The notes below the pieces were generated by a model. That model did no database searches. It saw nothing but the letters and a program-made list of their open reading frames with translations, and was not told the origin of the DNA. A stretch of 28,897 bases of DNA from a virus. Made by a program: the position numbers and the translations under genes. Position 1 is the stretch's first letter, and the number at the start of each line of letters is the position of its first letter. This document shows, one piece after another, positions 1 through 7,555 of the stretch. The stretch spans positions 1 to 28,897 of the IMG/VR virus record IMGVR_UViG_3300015360_000153. One strand, written 5' to 3'.

Positions 1-197
1 AATTCGTAAAGGTTGGTTTCAAGTCTTCTGGTTTCGTCCCACTTGAAATGCCAATTTTGTTCTAATTCGCTTTCCGACTTGGCGAAAAGCTCTTCGTCAA
101 AGCTTTTCGATAACCCCGTGATTGCCTTGGCAATGTCGTCTTGCGTGATGTTCGTTTTTTCAAGCTCTTTTATGCTTATTCTTTCGTTAGTGCTCAT
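1..197 (-). CDS. Small protein of unknown function, cut by the window edge
   Basis: The minus strand reads open from an ATG at 197 to the left edge, giving 65 codons that begin MSTNERISIKELEKTN. The 3' end lies outside the window. The ATG overlaps the TGA of the DNA polymerase gene (ATGA), the usual sign of translational coupling in this phage, so the start is fairly safe. The visible part is charged and looks helical, with no cysteine or membrane segment. I do not recognise a family. Its place directly after the polymerase suggests a replication-arm accessory protein, but that is only context. Confidence 0.6.
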   Translation of the reverse strand, partial: MSTNERISIKELEKTNITQDDIAKAITGLSKSFDEELFAKSESELEQNWHFKWDETRRLETNLYE

Positions 198-2092
198 TTT
201 AAATCCCAATTTTCTCCCATTTTTAAGTCTGCCACTATAGGCACACTCAGGGAATAAACCGCTTCCATCGCGGCTTTGGCTTCATGCCCTCTTTCAGGGT
301 TCGCAACCGATAGGCCAAGTTCATCGTGAACTGTAAGCAATGGTATCGTTCCGTAAAGATTGTAAAGATCTATTATCGCCCGTTTTATCATGTCGGCAGA
401 ACCGCCCTGAATCAATGCGTTCAGTGACTTGTGAGTGTTAGCTCTTTTGATGGGAACATTTCCCCATTCCTCTTTGGCCCTGTGTTCGTATTTGACGGGA
501 AAAACTGACTTGCCTACGGGGTTCCTGTTCTTGTCGCATAGCTCCCAGGAATCAAAACGCCTACGTCTGCCCGATAAAGTGACTATATAACCCCGGTGTG
601 CCGCCCTTCTTCCGACATCATAGGCCAACTCGGAAACAAACGGGACTCGGCTGAAATATTTATAGCGTAAATCTTTGGCAGACTCCACGCTGATTCCCAG
701 CATATCCGCCAGCTTTGCAATTCCCATACCATACATGAGAGCGAGGTTCATGGTCTTGGCCGTGGTTCTTGTGACCCCTGCCAAATCCGCCACCATTTGA
801 TGAAAGTCTGTGTTGGGATTGTTTCGGTATGCTTCCGCAGCACCTTGCGCCCCTTCGTATCGTTGTCCATATGCGTAATGCACAAGCAAACGTGGCTCTT
901 GCTGGCTATAGTCCAGCATGGCCCACTTTTCGCCGTCTTCTGGCAAGAAACATCGTCTGATGATGTGGGAAAGATCAGACCTTGCCGGAATCTGTTGCAG
1001 GTTAGGGGTGTCACAAGAAAACCTTCCCGTTCTTGTTCCCCCTTCATCCGATATGGTAGGCCGATAGTTGCAAAAAATTCTTCCCGATTTTCCGCACTCC
1101 AAAATAGTTCCCTTAACGAAAGTTTCTCTAAGCCTATCTATTTCCCGTAAAGTTACTATATCGCGAAAAAAAGGAACGTCTTGAGACTTCAGCCATTCCT
1201 TCGTGAATGACGGATTCCCTTTGCCTGTTCGCGGAAAATAAATGGAGTTGTCGTTACAATAACGGGCAATGTCCGCACCGCTGTACTCGTTCAGTCCAGG
1301 ATAATTCAAAGCAACTTCCTTTTTGGCTACACGTAATTTTTCGTAGGCAAGTTCAGCCTGTGGTATGTCAACCCTAACACCTTGCATACGCATCTTGTGA
1401 AGTATCCAGGTAAGCTCTATTTCCAAAGCCATTACAGAATCCAAGGACATGCTTGCCAAAAGGGGTTGCTGGCAACGCCACACTGACAACGTATCTTTGG
1501 CATCAGACTCCGAATAGGGGCCAACATACTTGGATGGAAACCGCCAAATATTTCCCTTGACATTATCCCCGCAACTATATTCAGCGGCAATTTGTTTTAG
1601 TAAAGTTTCGTTTTTCTTTCGGCCCAGATATTTAAGGGCGCAAGCGTCCAGGCTGTAACCGCCTTCAAAAGCTTTGTCTTTTTCTTCGTCAATCAAAGCT
1701 TCAGCCGATTGCACGTCAATCCACTGACCCGTTCCCTTCAAATCAACGCCTGAAGAAGCCAACCATTCCATGTCGTACAATATATTTGCGCCAACCTTGG
1801 GTTGCCTATCCCGCCTAAGTTCACGTCCGATCCAATCCAACACGGTAGCTTTGTCAAAATTAAATCCGTTCTCGTGTCCAACGGGAAAGTATCCGCTAAA
1901 AGAATCTGTGGCAACCGCTATACCTACCAGCCTACCGTTACCCGTCACGCCCCCCGGCCCCTTTGTCAAAAGGTCAGGATCGTATGTTTCAACATCGATA
2001 CTTAGCGTGGAATCATTTGCCAGGCAAGGAAACGATGACGGCTTTTGCCATTCGCTGACAACTGTGGTAAATAAGGGGGGCTGAATTATCAT
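194..2092 (-). CDS. Family A DNA polymerase with 3'-5' proofreading domain
   Basis: Replicative DNA polymerase of the Pol I/T7 gp5 class, 632 residues from the ATG at 2092. The N-terminal proofreading exonuclease shows DVETYD near residues 33-38 (Exo I Asp/Glu), NILYDMEW (Exo II) and YSESDAKDT (Exo III). The polymerase domain shows motif A LDYSQQEPR near 390 (usual form DYSQIELR, here QE for IE), motif B KTMNLALMYG near 447, and motif C TVHDEL near 589. No 5'-3' exonuclease domain is present, as in T7-type enzymes. An upstream TTG at 2098 is an alternative start. A copy of the phage start motif lies just upstream (2101-2114) but ends ATATC instead of ATATG, so here the real start sits about 10 bases downstream. 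The gene overlaps the next ORF by ATGA. Confidence 0.95.
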   Translation of the reverse strand: MIIQPPLFTTVVSEWQKPSSFPCLANDSTLSIDVETYDPDLLTKGPGGVTGNGRLVGIAVATDSFSGYFPVGHENGFNFDKATVLDWIGRELRRDRQPKVGANILYDMEWLASSGVDLKGTGQWIDVQSAEALIDEEKDKAFEGGYSLDACALKYLGRKKNETLLKQIAAEYSCGDNVKGNIWRFPSKYVGPYSESDAKDTLSVWRCQQPLLASMSLDSVMALEIELTWILHKMRMQGVRVDIPQAELAYEKLRVAKKEVALNYPGLNEYSGADIARYCNDNSIYFPRTGKGNPSFTKEWLKSQDVPFFRDIVTLREIDRLRETFVKGTILECGKSGRIFCNYRPTISDEGGTRTGRFSCDTPNLQQIPARSDLSHIIRRCFLPEDGEKWAMLDYSQQEPRLLVHYAYGQRYEGAQGAAEAYRNNPNTDFHQMVADLAGVTRTTAKTMNLALMYGMGIAKLADMLGISVESAKDLRYKYFSRVPFVSELAYDVGRRAAHRGYIVTLSGRRRRFDSWELCDKNRNPVGKSVFPVKYEHRAKEEWGNVPIKRANTHKSLNALIQGGSADMIKRAIIDLYNLYGTIPLLTVHDELGLSVANPERGHEAKAAMEAVYSLSVPIVADLKMGENWDLK

Positions 2093-2100
2093 GGGCAAAA

Positions 2101-2114
2101 GATATAGTTACTTT
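2101..2114 (-). promoter_or_regulatory. Start-motif copy lacking its ATG, before the polymerase gene
   Basis: Minus strand AAAGTAACTATATC matches the recurring AAAGTAACTATATG except for the last base. The TAA inside it is the stop codon of the upstream 108-residue gene. The polymerase ATG follows 9 bases after the motif. This copy shows that the sequence can be kept when it does not supply the start codon. Confidence 0.6.
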
Positions 2115-2434
2115 TTGCTGTGCTGTAGGACGTAGACTTTGAAAAGCTCTTCCAGGATAAGAGTTATTTTTCCTTCCGGCGATGCAAGAAGATAATCAGG
2201 GTGGGTCAAAAGATCGTATGTGATTCGATCCGGTGTTCTGGGTTGTGTTGTTGCACCTTCTTCTTTTCTGGATTCCAGAATATCCTTGATAATAGCAGTG
2301 CCAGTCTTAGTAGGTTCTGACTCGTTAACTCTGACAGTCGTGGTGTCATAGTTGGTAGGTTCCTGCTTGGTAGGTTCCTGCTTGGTAGGTTCCTGCTTGG
2401 TAGGTTCCTTGGATTTTTTATTGAACTGTAGCAT
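2108..2434 (-). CDS. Small protein with EPTKQ repeats, function unknown
   Basis: A 108-residue protein. I place the start at 2434 because the minus strand there reads GGACAACTATATG, a variant of the phage start motif; a longer reading from 2485 would run through a terminator stem. The N-terminus is a lysine-rich MLQFNKKSK followed by three exact copies and a partial copy of a 15-bp unit coding EPTKQ. The rest is acidic/basic and helical (ILEELFKVYVLQHSKK at the end) and has no motif I recognise. Its TAA stop lies inside the motif that precedes the DNA polymerase gene, so the two are tightly linked. Possibly a replication accessory protein with a flexible N-terminal tail (inference from position). 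Confidence 0.7.
   Translation of the reverse strand: MLQFNKKSKEPTKQEPTKQEPTKQEPTNYDTTTVRVNESEPTKTGTAIIKDILESRKEEGATTQPRTPDRITYDLLTHPDYLLASPEGKITLILEELFKVYVLQHSKK
2354..2410. repeat. 15-bp tandem repeat inside the EPTKQ gene
   Basis: Three exact tandem copies of GGTAGGTTCCTGCTT (2354-2398) followed by a partial fourth (2399-2410). The period is a multiple of three, so the repeat expands the protein in units of EPTKQ. Perfect identity between copies points to recent slippage or conversion. Confidence 0.9.
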
Positions 2435-2465
2435 ATAGTTGTCCTTGTTAATTTTCACCGAAAAG

Positions 2466-2492
2466 CCCCGCCATGTTATTAGCATGGCAGGG
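2466..2492 (-). terminator. Rho-independent terminator after the ParB-like gene
   Basis: The arms are 2483-2492 and 2466-2475 (CCCTGCCATG / CATGGCGGGG on the minus strand), ten pairs with one mismatch and a 7-base loop, followed on the minus strand by CTTTTC. It lies 22 bases after the ParB-like stop codon and 22 bases before the start motif of the next gene. Confidence 0.7.
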
Positions 2493-2514
2493 TATCTCGG
2501 TTAAACTATTAGGC

Positions 2515-3525
2515 TTATGCCTTGGCCCCATCCTTGGCTTGCTTGACCGCAAGCTTGACTTCATCCTTGGCCATCTTACCTAGTAGATTGACCTCATTTA
2601 AGATGTCCTTGTAGGTAATGTTCCCGCCCTTGATATGGCCGATGATGGATTGCAGGATGGCAATGGATTGCTTGTCAATATCCGTTTCACCTTGCAGAGA
2701 CTCCGAAGCTGCCTGCAACTTTTCAACTCTTGCAATCAGCTTCCGCCCTTCCTTCAGCTCCTGCTTTTCTTCTTCCCGGCGAATCTTGGCCGCAACTTCG
2801 GCATCGCTCTCTTCCTTTTTCTTTTCCACAACTTCTTTGACTTCGCGGGATTTGACTTTAGCCCCTTCGCCGTTCGCCTCTTCCGCTTTGAGAACTGCCT
2901 TGGTCACTTTTTCTTCCACCTTCAGCCGGACTTCTTCCATGATGGGGTTCTTCTTTCCGGCTTTGACTTCATAGACCAGTTCAATGACCAGGGAAGCAGC
3001 AATTTTGTTGCGCCGGACATATCGCTTGGTAAGTTCGGTTTGCGCCCAAAGCTCTTCCAGGTTGTAGATGGCATTGAGGGTTTTTCCCACCCTTGCGGCA
3101 ACTTCCTTGCGTTTGATGACAATTTCCTTGGCGTCATCAATGCCAAAGAATTCCCGGCTGATGACTTCGGACTCTTCCAACATGGTGAGAGGCTTGCCGT
3201 TGTTCAGGGTGATAAGTTCCAGGTTTCTTTCACTGTCGCTCAAACCGTCTTCTTCAGCGTAGAGGGGAAAGTCCAAGAGGCTTTTCCCGTTGTTCGTTTT
3301 TTCGTTGCCTTTTTCGATCAGTTCCAGAACAGCGCGGAGCCGTCTGTGTCCCTGACTGCCAAGCAATGCCGTTCCTGCTTTTTCATCGATGATTGCTGGC
3401 ATTGGCACTTTCACGCCCTCTGCCAAGATTTGATCTTTGAATTCTGCCATGTCGCCAAATTCGGCGCGTGTGTTGAACCTTTCGCGGACTGTGATTTTAC
3501 GTGGATCTATGCTTACTATTTTCAT
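2515..3525 (-). CDS. ParB-like nuclease/CTPase-fold protein with HTH and charged C-terminus
   Basis: A 336-residue protein. The N-terminal third carries the ParB-family signature GSQGHRRLRA at residues 56-65 (compare the GERR box that binds nucleotide in ParB). A helix-turn-helix-like stretch EVAARVGKTLNAIYNLEELW follows near residues 139-158. From about residue 190 the protein is a long Lys/Glu-rich, probably coiled-coil segment, ending in a helical tail (LAVKQAKDGAKA). ParB-fold proteins bind and slide on DNA; in phages they serve partition, replication or transcription control, and which applies here is unknown. No ParA gene is visible. The start ATG follows an A-rich leader with no phage start motif. 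A 17-bp palindrome lies 39 bases upstream and may be its operator. Confidence 0.8.
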   Translation of the reverse strand: MKIVSIDPRKITVRERFNTRAEFGDMAEFKDQILAEGVKVPMPAIIDEKAGTALLGSQGHRRLRAVLELIEKGNEKTNNGKSLLDFPLYAEEDGLSDSERNLELITLNNGKPLTMLEESEVISREFFGIDDAKEIVIKRKEVAARVGKTLNAIYNLEELWAQTELTKRYVRRNKIAASLVIELVYEVKAGKKNPIMEEVRLKVEEKVTKAVLKAEEANGEGAKVKSREVKEVVEKKKEESDAEVAAKIRREEEKQELKEGRKLIARVEKLQAASESLQGETDIDKQSIAILQSIIGHIKGGNITYKDILNEVNLLGKMAKDEVKLAVKQAKDGAKA

Positions 3526-3563
3526 TTTTATTTTTTCTTTCTTTTTGTTGGTTCTTAGGTTCT

Positions 3564-3591
3564 TGAATAGTAACTATTCAGTCACTATTCA
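3564..3591. promoter_or_regulatory. 17-bp palindrome plus extra half-site, putative operator or parS-like site
   Basis: TGAATAGTAACTATTCA (3564-3580) is a perfect palindrome around a central A, and a third half-site ACTATTCA follows at 3584-3591 after GTC. It lies between the RHH gene and the ParB-like gene, so either protein could bind it. The centre AGTAACTAT is also the core of the phage start motif, but no ATG follows, and here the palindrome is the main feature. Confidence 0.5.
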
Positions 3592-3629
3592 AAAACTTTA
3601 GCAGACTATTACGATAATGTCAAACTATT

Positions 3630-3854
3630 TTATTTCCAGAGTTTTTGGGAATCACCCTTAATTGCTTCCAGGCCTAGCTCCATAAGCCTTTCGATGACCT
3701 CCGTTTTTGCATGGGGCTTGGCAGGCTGGCTATTTTTTGAGATGTAATTAGCCATGGACTGGCTAAAACGGCACGTGATGGAAACCTTCAATTCTTCCGG
3801 CTTTTTTGGAGGACGGCCCCTTGTTTTTCTGACTTCTTTGGTGTCTGTGCTCAT
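3630..3854 (-). CDS. Ribbon-helix-helix DNA-binding protein with AT-hook-like N-terminus
   Basis: A 74-residue protein starting at the ATG at 3854, 13 bases after the stop of the upstream gene; a longer ORF reading would run back into that gene. Residues 12-19, RGRPPKKP, match an AT-hook. The segment KVSITCRFS is a predicted beta strand, followed by helix SMANYISKNS and helix TEVIERLMELGLEAI. That order and length fit the MetJ/Arc/CopG ribbon-helix-helix fold, which binds DNA as a dimer through the strand pair. The start context GCAATATTATG resembles the GCAACTATATG form of the start motif. It is probably a phage transcription regulator; its target is not known. Confidence 0.7.
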   Translation of the reverse strand: MSTDTKEVRKTRGRPPKKPEELKVSITCRFSQSMANYISKNSQPAKPHAKTEVIERLMELGLEAIKGDSQKLWK

Positions 3855-3867
3855 AATATTGCAATTA

Positions 3868-4917
3868 TTACAGGAATTTGTGCCAATCGTCAATAAATTC
3901 CGTTGGTTGTACTTCGTTATTCTTATATAGGGGGGACCAAAAATCATGGGAATGATCATTTAGCCAAAAGTCCTTTTTCGATTCTCCTGGACTATAAATT
4001 TGAAAAACTCTGTGAAGTGCAACCCACTCCATTGCACGGTCAGCCGCTTTTTGGTCAAAGGTGTACGTTGTTGCCAGTTGCATGCTTCCTTTTTCTAACA
4101 AACCGTTAGGAAGTGATTCCTTGGTTTGCCAGATATGTTGTTGGGCGGAGGCCATATTGAGTACAGGCCAACTGATGCCGCGCAAGTTTGCGTCATATTC
4201 GCCGAAGTATCTGGGACATAGATCAACTATTTCCGAATACATTGGATCTACTCTATGCGCCAAGCCGCCCATGGGGTAGAGGTAGACCCAAAAATGGCAT
4301 GAAGGAATATTCAAATCCTTAAATCCGTACTTATTATCCCCGAAGTTTTCATAATGCGTCAGCGTCGTTAGCTCTCCATCGTCCTCTTCCGGTGTCACCA
4401 TGGGAAAACGAACAGAACCCGCACCCAGGCAACAGCGGCGGTTGAAGCTTTTCAGGATGGCCATGGTATGGAGTGCGGAAAATAACGATCCTCCAGGAGT
4501 GTGCATGGCCACATTCGGAAATTTGTATGATTCAATAAACGTGTTTTTTAGGTTGATTAGGTGCAAAATATCCGTTTTAAGTATGTCCTTCTTCTCTTCC
4601 TTCTTCTCTTCTTTCTTCTCTTTCTTCTCTTCTTCGCGGAATCCACCCATCTGATTGTTAAGCCTTGCCCGTATCAGCCAATTAGCGGGGCCGGACGTGT
4701 AAGGGCAAATTTCCACGATTAAATCAGGAAATTCTTCCATAAGGTGCTTGGCAACTCCGTCTGCCTGTGCAATGTCCCCGGCTGGTACTTCAAAATCCCT
4801 TGGCCGTATCATGCTAGTTAATACATTGTCGTTAGGGATTCCTCCTATGCAGGCATGATGCAAATCCCTGCGAAGTGCTAAAACCAACTGTCTTAGTTTT
4901 TCATTTACAAAGGTCAT
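3868..4917 (-). CDS. 349-residue protein of unknown function, next to the AAA+/VWA pair
   Basis: Not recognised. The start at 4917 is fixed by a perfect copy of the start motif (4915-4928), and that motif contains the TAA of the VWA-like gene. Residues 94-110 form an almost pure Glu/Lys tract, a likely flexible or helical linker. It divides an N-terminal domain of about 90 residues (with CPYTSGPANWLIRARL) from a C-terminal domain of about 240 residues rich in aromatic residues, His and Cys (HTPGGSLFSALHTM, RRCCLGAGSVRFP, SCHFWVYLYPMGG). The gene sits third after the AAA+ ATPase and VWA-like genes, so it could be their substrate or a third subunit (inference). Confidence 0.75.
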   Translation of the reverse strand: MTFVNEKLRQLVLALRRDLHHACIGGIPNDNVLTSMIRPRDFEVPAGDIAQADGVAKHLMEEFPDLIVEICPYTSGPANWLIRARLNNQMGGFREEEKKEKKEEKKEEKKDILKTDILHLINLKNTFIESYKFPNVAMHTPGGSLFSALHTMAILKSFNRRCCLGAGSVRFPMVTPEEDDGELTTLTHYENFGDNKYGFKDLNIPSCHFWVYLYPMGGLAHRVDPMYSEIVDLCPRYFGEYDANLRGISWPVLNMASAQQHIWQTKESLPNGLLEKGSMQLATTYTFDQKAADRAMEWVALHRVFQIYSPGESKKDFWLNDHSHDFWSPLYKNNEVQPTEFIDDWHKFL

Positions 4918-4921
4918 ATAG

Positions 4922-5833
4922 TTACTTTTTGTAGAGCGTCACTCCAAATTTTTCGGCTTCTTCCCGTATCCCTTCCAGTCCCATTCGGCTACTTCCAGAA
5001 AAAACAATATCCCCTGTTGCGTTTAAAAGTGGATCAATGCATGGCCGCATCTGATGATACCCGCCTGCCCAGGCACTAAGCCCTATTTTATCCCTTACTG
5101 ACCACATCAGACGGCGGACAAAGGCAGTGTTGGCCAAGACGTATGCCATTGCAGGCAGATTTAGGGGTTCTTGATGTCTTTTTACCAAAATTCCTGTGGT
5201 GTTCGCAAACATGTAGGCTGATCCGTTTTGACCCGCCAAGCTTGAGATGTAGACCAGGACTTCACAACGGATGTTTGCCGCCTCTAACTTGTCAATAAGC
5301 ACCGCTAAAGCAGCTCCACGGCTGAATAGATATTCCGGCGTCATTCTGGATGATTGCCCTATGTCGGCAACCACGCGAATGAACTTAGGCTGATTACCCC
5401 TTGCCTTGCGCTTCCTTCTCCAACATTCCGGCTCTTCCTCTACATATCTTCCCATGTTCAAACTTCTTCCAACAAGGTCGTGATAAATATGAGTAGTAGT
5501 GCCTACTAGTTGATTGTTATACTCCGCAAAATAGGTTAGGAGCTTTTCCACGCCATTTTTCCAGCCGTATTTTATATTTTTATTTGCCTGATCCCAGGAA
5601 TCCATGGCAGAATGGCCCTCAAAAACTCTTGAGTAGTCCGCTGTTCTGGCCGTCTTTCCACTATCGCTTGGAAAGAGGTCAACACAAGACTCCAAGGGAG
5701 CGTCTTGGATATACTTCTGGAAACTAAACAAACTTGGAAAAAGCAAGGATGTTTTTTTCCATTGCCCTACGCGATGTTCCAAATCTTCCGCCTTATCCCC
5801 GTAAAAGAACCGGCTATTTATTTTCCAATTCAT
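4922..5833 (-). CDS. VWA-like (CobT-type) partner of the AAA+ ATPase
   Basis: A 303-residue protein that overlaps the AAA+ ATPase stop by ATGA at 5830-5833. Around residue 155 it has a hydrophobic strand ending in an acidic residue, VVADIGQSSRMTP, which fits the metal-site pattern D-x-S/G-x-S of von Willebrand A domains (D157, G159, S161). It is followed by a helix and a second strand CEVLVYISS, as in the Rossmann-like VWA fold. MoxR/CobS-type ATPases are typically encoded beside VWA proteins, and such pairs also occur in some other podoviruses. Predicted role: adaptor that brings a target to the ATPase. The VWA assignment rests on one motif plus context, so it is moderate. A divergent family cannot be excluded. 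Confidence 0.6.
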   Translation of the reverse strand: MNWKINSRFFYGDKAEDLEHRVGQWKKTSLLFPSLFSFQKYIQDAPLESCVDLFPSDSGKTARTADYSRVFEGHSAMDSWDQANKNIKYGWKNGVEKLLTYFAEYNNQLVGTTTHIYHDLVGRSLNMGRYVEEEPECWRRKRKARGNQPKFIRVVADIGQSSRMTPEYLFSRGAALAVLIDKLEAANIRCEVLVYISSLAGQNGSAYMFANTTGILVKRHQEPLNLPAMAYVLANTAFVRRLMWSVRDKIGLSAWAGGYHQMRPCIDPLLNATGDIVFSGSSRMGLEGIREEAEKFGVTLYKK

Positions 5834-7068
5834 GGTTGTTTGCCTCTTGAAAGAAAGGCGGATATTTGAGTTGATGGTGCTGAATTTTTACGGTTTTCTT
5901 TGTCGCCCTCTAGCTGTTCTTTCGTTTCCTCTGAACAGCCTTTCCAGACTACTAGATCCTTGATATGTTCCCACCCTATACCCACAAGAGATAATTTATA
6001 TCCATGAATTGTTGCACGTGGACTAACAAGATGCCGGATTTGCATCTCTTCAGCGTTTGCCCGATAGTGCCGGACGTGATTCAAAATTTCCTGTGGTTCT
6101 GGAATTCCTCCGAAGTCCAAGGGAAGTTCTTTTTGTGCTATTGAAATACCCAAAAAGGAAGCTTCCAAAGCTTCGTCAATGGGCCATTCGATAAATGCAA
6201 ACCTGTCAAGTGTTGCGGCGTCAAGCTGATTCCTTCCTACATACATACGGTTTGAACCTGTACCATAAGTGTTACCGCCAGCCACAAAAATAAAGTCCTT
6301 GTGTTTCTTCACCATTTTATCGGGAAAGCCCATAATATTATTGGCTAGTAGAGCGTTAATGATAGTTAGGACATTGGCGTTTGCGGCGTCAACTTCATCC
6401 ATGAGATAGACGCCCCCATGTTCGTAAGCGGTTCTTAGAAACGTAGGGCAATAGTCCCCGCTTCCCGTCATGTAGCCGATTAAATCGCTCTTGGAAGTTT
6501 CTTCTCCCACACTTGACATATAAAAGGGCAAGCCAAAAGCTTCCGCCAGTTTTTCGCCAGCCGTTGTTTTTCCGCCCCCGGCTGGCCCGACAAGCATGGT
6601 AACAATTCGCGCTTCGCCTGCTACTTTTAGAAGTAGGGGAAATTTATAGTGTTGAATTCCCATGTCCAAGGTTTTTGGACTATCGCCTATCTGCACAACT
6701 GTGGGCGAGGGCTGAACGATGTTTTCCAGGGCAAGGACAACTTTTTCATGGACTTCATGGGCAAGTTCATTCTGCCTTTTGAAAAGAGCAGCAAAATGCA
6801 TGTCAGATGATTTGCTTGTTTCATCTGCTATCATTTTTTTGGCCTGTGCCAGGGTTAGCGGCCCTAGGCTTACAGGTGCTTCAGGTTTGTAGGCATCGTC
6901 ACAGGAAGCCAAAATGGTATTGCACTCCGTCATCGTGAGCAGGGAACAGTCTGCAATATCATCTACACCAAATGCGTCCAAGACTGCCTTTGGAATTTTG
7001 TTGTTGTGCTTTAGGCTGTTTATTAGTGACCGTTTTTCATGGATCGTTTCAGCTTTTTTGGATGTCAT
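5830..7068 (-). CDS. CobS/MoxR-like AAA+ ATPase
   Basis: A 412-residue protein starting at 7068 with the motif GAAAGCAACTATATG (a longer reading from 7179 would run through a terminator hairpin). The N-terminal 150 residues are helical. The AAA+ core shows Walker A GPAGGGKTT (161-169), Walker B GVYLMDEVDAAN (219-230), sensor 1 FVAGGNT near 265, and an arginine-finger region LDAATLDRF near 290. The acidic residues after Walker B and the overall pattern fit the CobS/MoxR branch, which remodels or inserts cofactors into partner proteins together with a VWA protein. The next gene is such a candidate partner and overlaps by ATGA. In a phage the target is unknown; assembly chaperone, metal-centre insertion or takeover of a host protein are all open. 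Confidence 0.85.
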   Translation of the reverse strand: MTSKKAETIHEKRSLINSLKHNNKIPKAVLDAFGVDDIADCSLLTMTECNTILASCDDAYKPEAPVSLGPLTLAQAKKMIADETSKSSDMHFAALFKRQNELAHEVHEKVVLALENIVQPSPTVVQIGDSPKTLDMGIQHYKFPLLLKVAGEARIVTMLVGPAGGGKTTAGEKLAEAFGLPFYMSSVGEETSKSDLIGYMTGSGDYCPTFLRTAYEHGGVYLMDEVDAANANVLTIINALLANNIMGFPDKMVKKHKDFIFVAGGNTYGTGSNRMYVGRNQLDAATLDRFAFIEWPIDEALEASFLGISIAQKELPLDFGGIPEPQEILNHVRHYRANAEEMQIRHLVSPRATIHGYKLSLVGIGWEHIKDLVVWKGCSEETKEQLEGDKENRKNSAPSTQISAFLSRGKQP

Positions 7069-7115
7069 ATAGTTGCTTTCTGTTGGTTCTTTAAGTTCTT
7101 TTTCAGCTCTGACAG

Positions 7116-7129
7116 TCCCATAGATGGGA
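7116..7129. promoter_or_regulatory. Short palindrome in the ATPase leader
   Basis: TCCCATAGATGGGA: 6-bp arms around AG, in the leader between the terminator hairpin and the ATPase start. It could be an operator or a small RNA hairpin, and there is no direct evidence for either. Confidence 0.25.
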
Positions 7130-7133
7130 ACGG

Positions 7134-7166
7134 AAAAAGCAGATACGTGTAAAGTATCTGCTTTTT
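7134..7166 (-). terminator. Strong hairpin terminator, possibly an attenuator of the ATPase operon
   Basis: Perfect 13-bp arms AAAAAGCAGATAC (7134-7146) and GTATCTGCTTTTT (7154-7166) with a 7-base loop. The A/T runs at both ends make it usable in either direction. It lies downstream of the 76-residue gene and of a pair of TATAAT boxes, and upstream of the ATPase start at 7068. Confidence 0.8.
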
Positions 7167-7190
7167 GCCTACCTGTCAAAGGTTTGTTGT

Positions 7191-7218
7191 AGTATTATAG
7201 TATTATAAGAGGCCTCTT
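7191..7218 (-). promoter_or_regulatory. Tandem TATAAT boxes with an adjoining palindrome
   Basis: On the minus strand TATAAT occurs at 7207-7202 and again at 7199-7194, made by an 8-bp direct repeat AGTATTAT on the plus strand. Immediately upstream, and overlapping by one base (7207), is the perfect palindrome AAGAGGCCTCTT (7207-7218). No clear -35 box is spaced correctly, so this may be an activator-dependent or palindrome-regulated promoter. It would transcribe through the terminator at 7134-7166 into the ATPase operon. Confidence 0.4.
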
Positions 7219-7279
7219 TCCAGGTATCTTATGATGCCGGACTGTGGGTTAAGACGCTTTCTAATCTTTAGGAAGGTGC

Positions 7280-7510
7280 TCACTTTGTCTTTTTCCTGAC
7301 CAGCTTTGCGCCATTGATGAAGCAGCCCCTTGCCAAAACAAGGAATTCACTCCTTGTTTCGGTGTATTCCTTTTTAGTGACGCCGTTTGAGATCACGTAA
7401 ACAACGTGATTTTCGCTAATCATCGTAACGGTTGCCGTTAGCTTTTTGAGTTTGCCTTTGGCTTTCCCGTGGAAGGCATCTCCTACTTCTGGTTTGTATT
7501 CTGTTGTCAT
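7280..7510 (-). CDS. 76-residue basic protein of unknown function
   Basis: Begins MTTEYKPEVGDAFHGKAKGK and ends in RKKTK. It is lysine-rich, with alternating hydrophobic stretches (ATVTMISENHVVYVIS) that suggest a small beta-rich, SH3-like or nucleic-acid-binding fold (inference from composition only). The start codon follows an A/C-rich leader ending AAAGAACCAAAGAACC, without the ACTATATG motif and without a Shine-Dalgarno sequence. It lies in the early arm between the 141-residue gene and the ATPase operon, and is separated from the latter by a terminator. Confidence 0.6.
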   Translation of the reverse strand: MTTEYKPEVGDAFHGKAKGKLKKLTATVTMISENHVVYVISNGVTKKEYTETRSEFLVLARGCFINGAKLVRKKTK

Positions 7511-7555
7511 GGTTCTTTGGTTCTTTCTTTTTGTTATTGGTTTGTTGGTTATTGG

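Noticed and set aside
576-1162. Plus-strand look-alikes of the motif inside the polymerase gene (576-589, 1149-1162)
   Set aside because: They coincide with conserved coding residues on the minus strand (Ile-Val-Thr-Leu in both cases) and no rightward gene follows.
2635-3558. 307-codon plus-strand ORF
   Set aside because: It is antisense to the well-supported ParB-like gene, is Phe-rich because of Lys/Glu codons on the other strand, and has no initiation signal.
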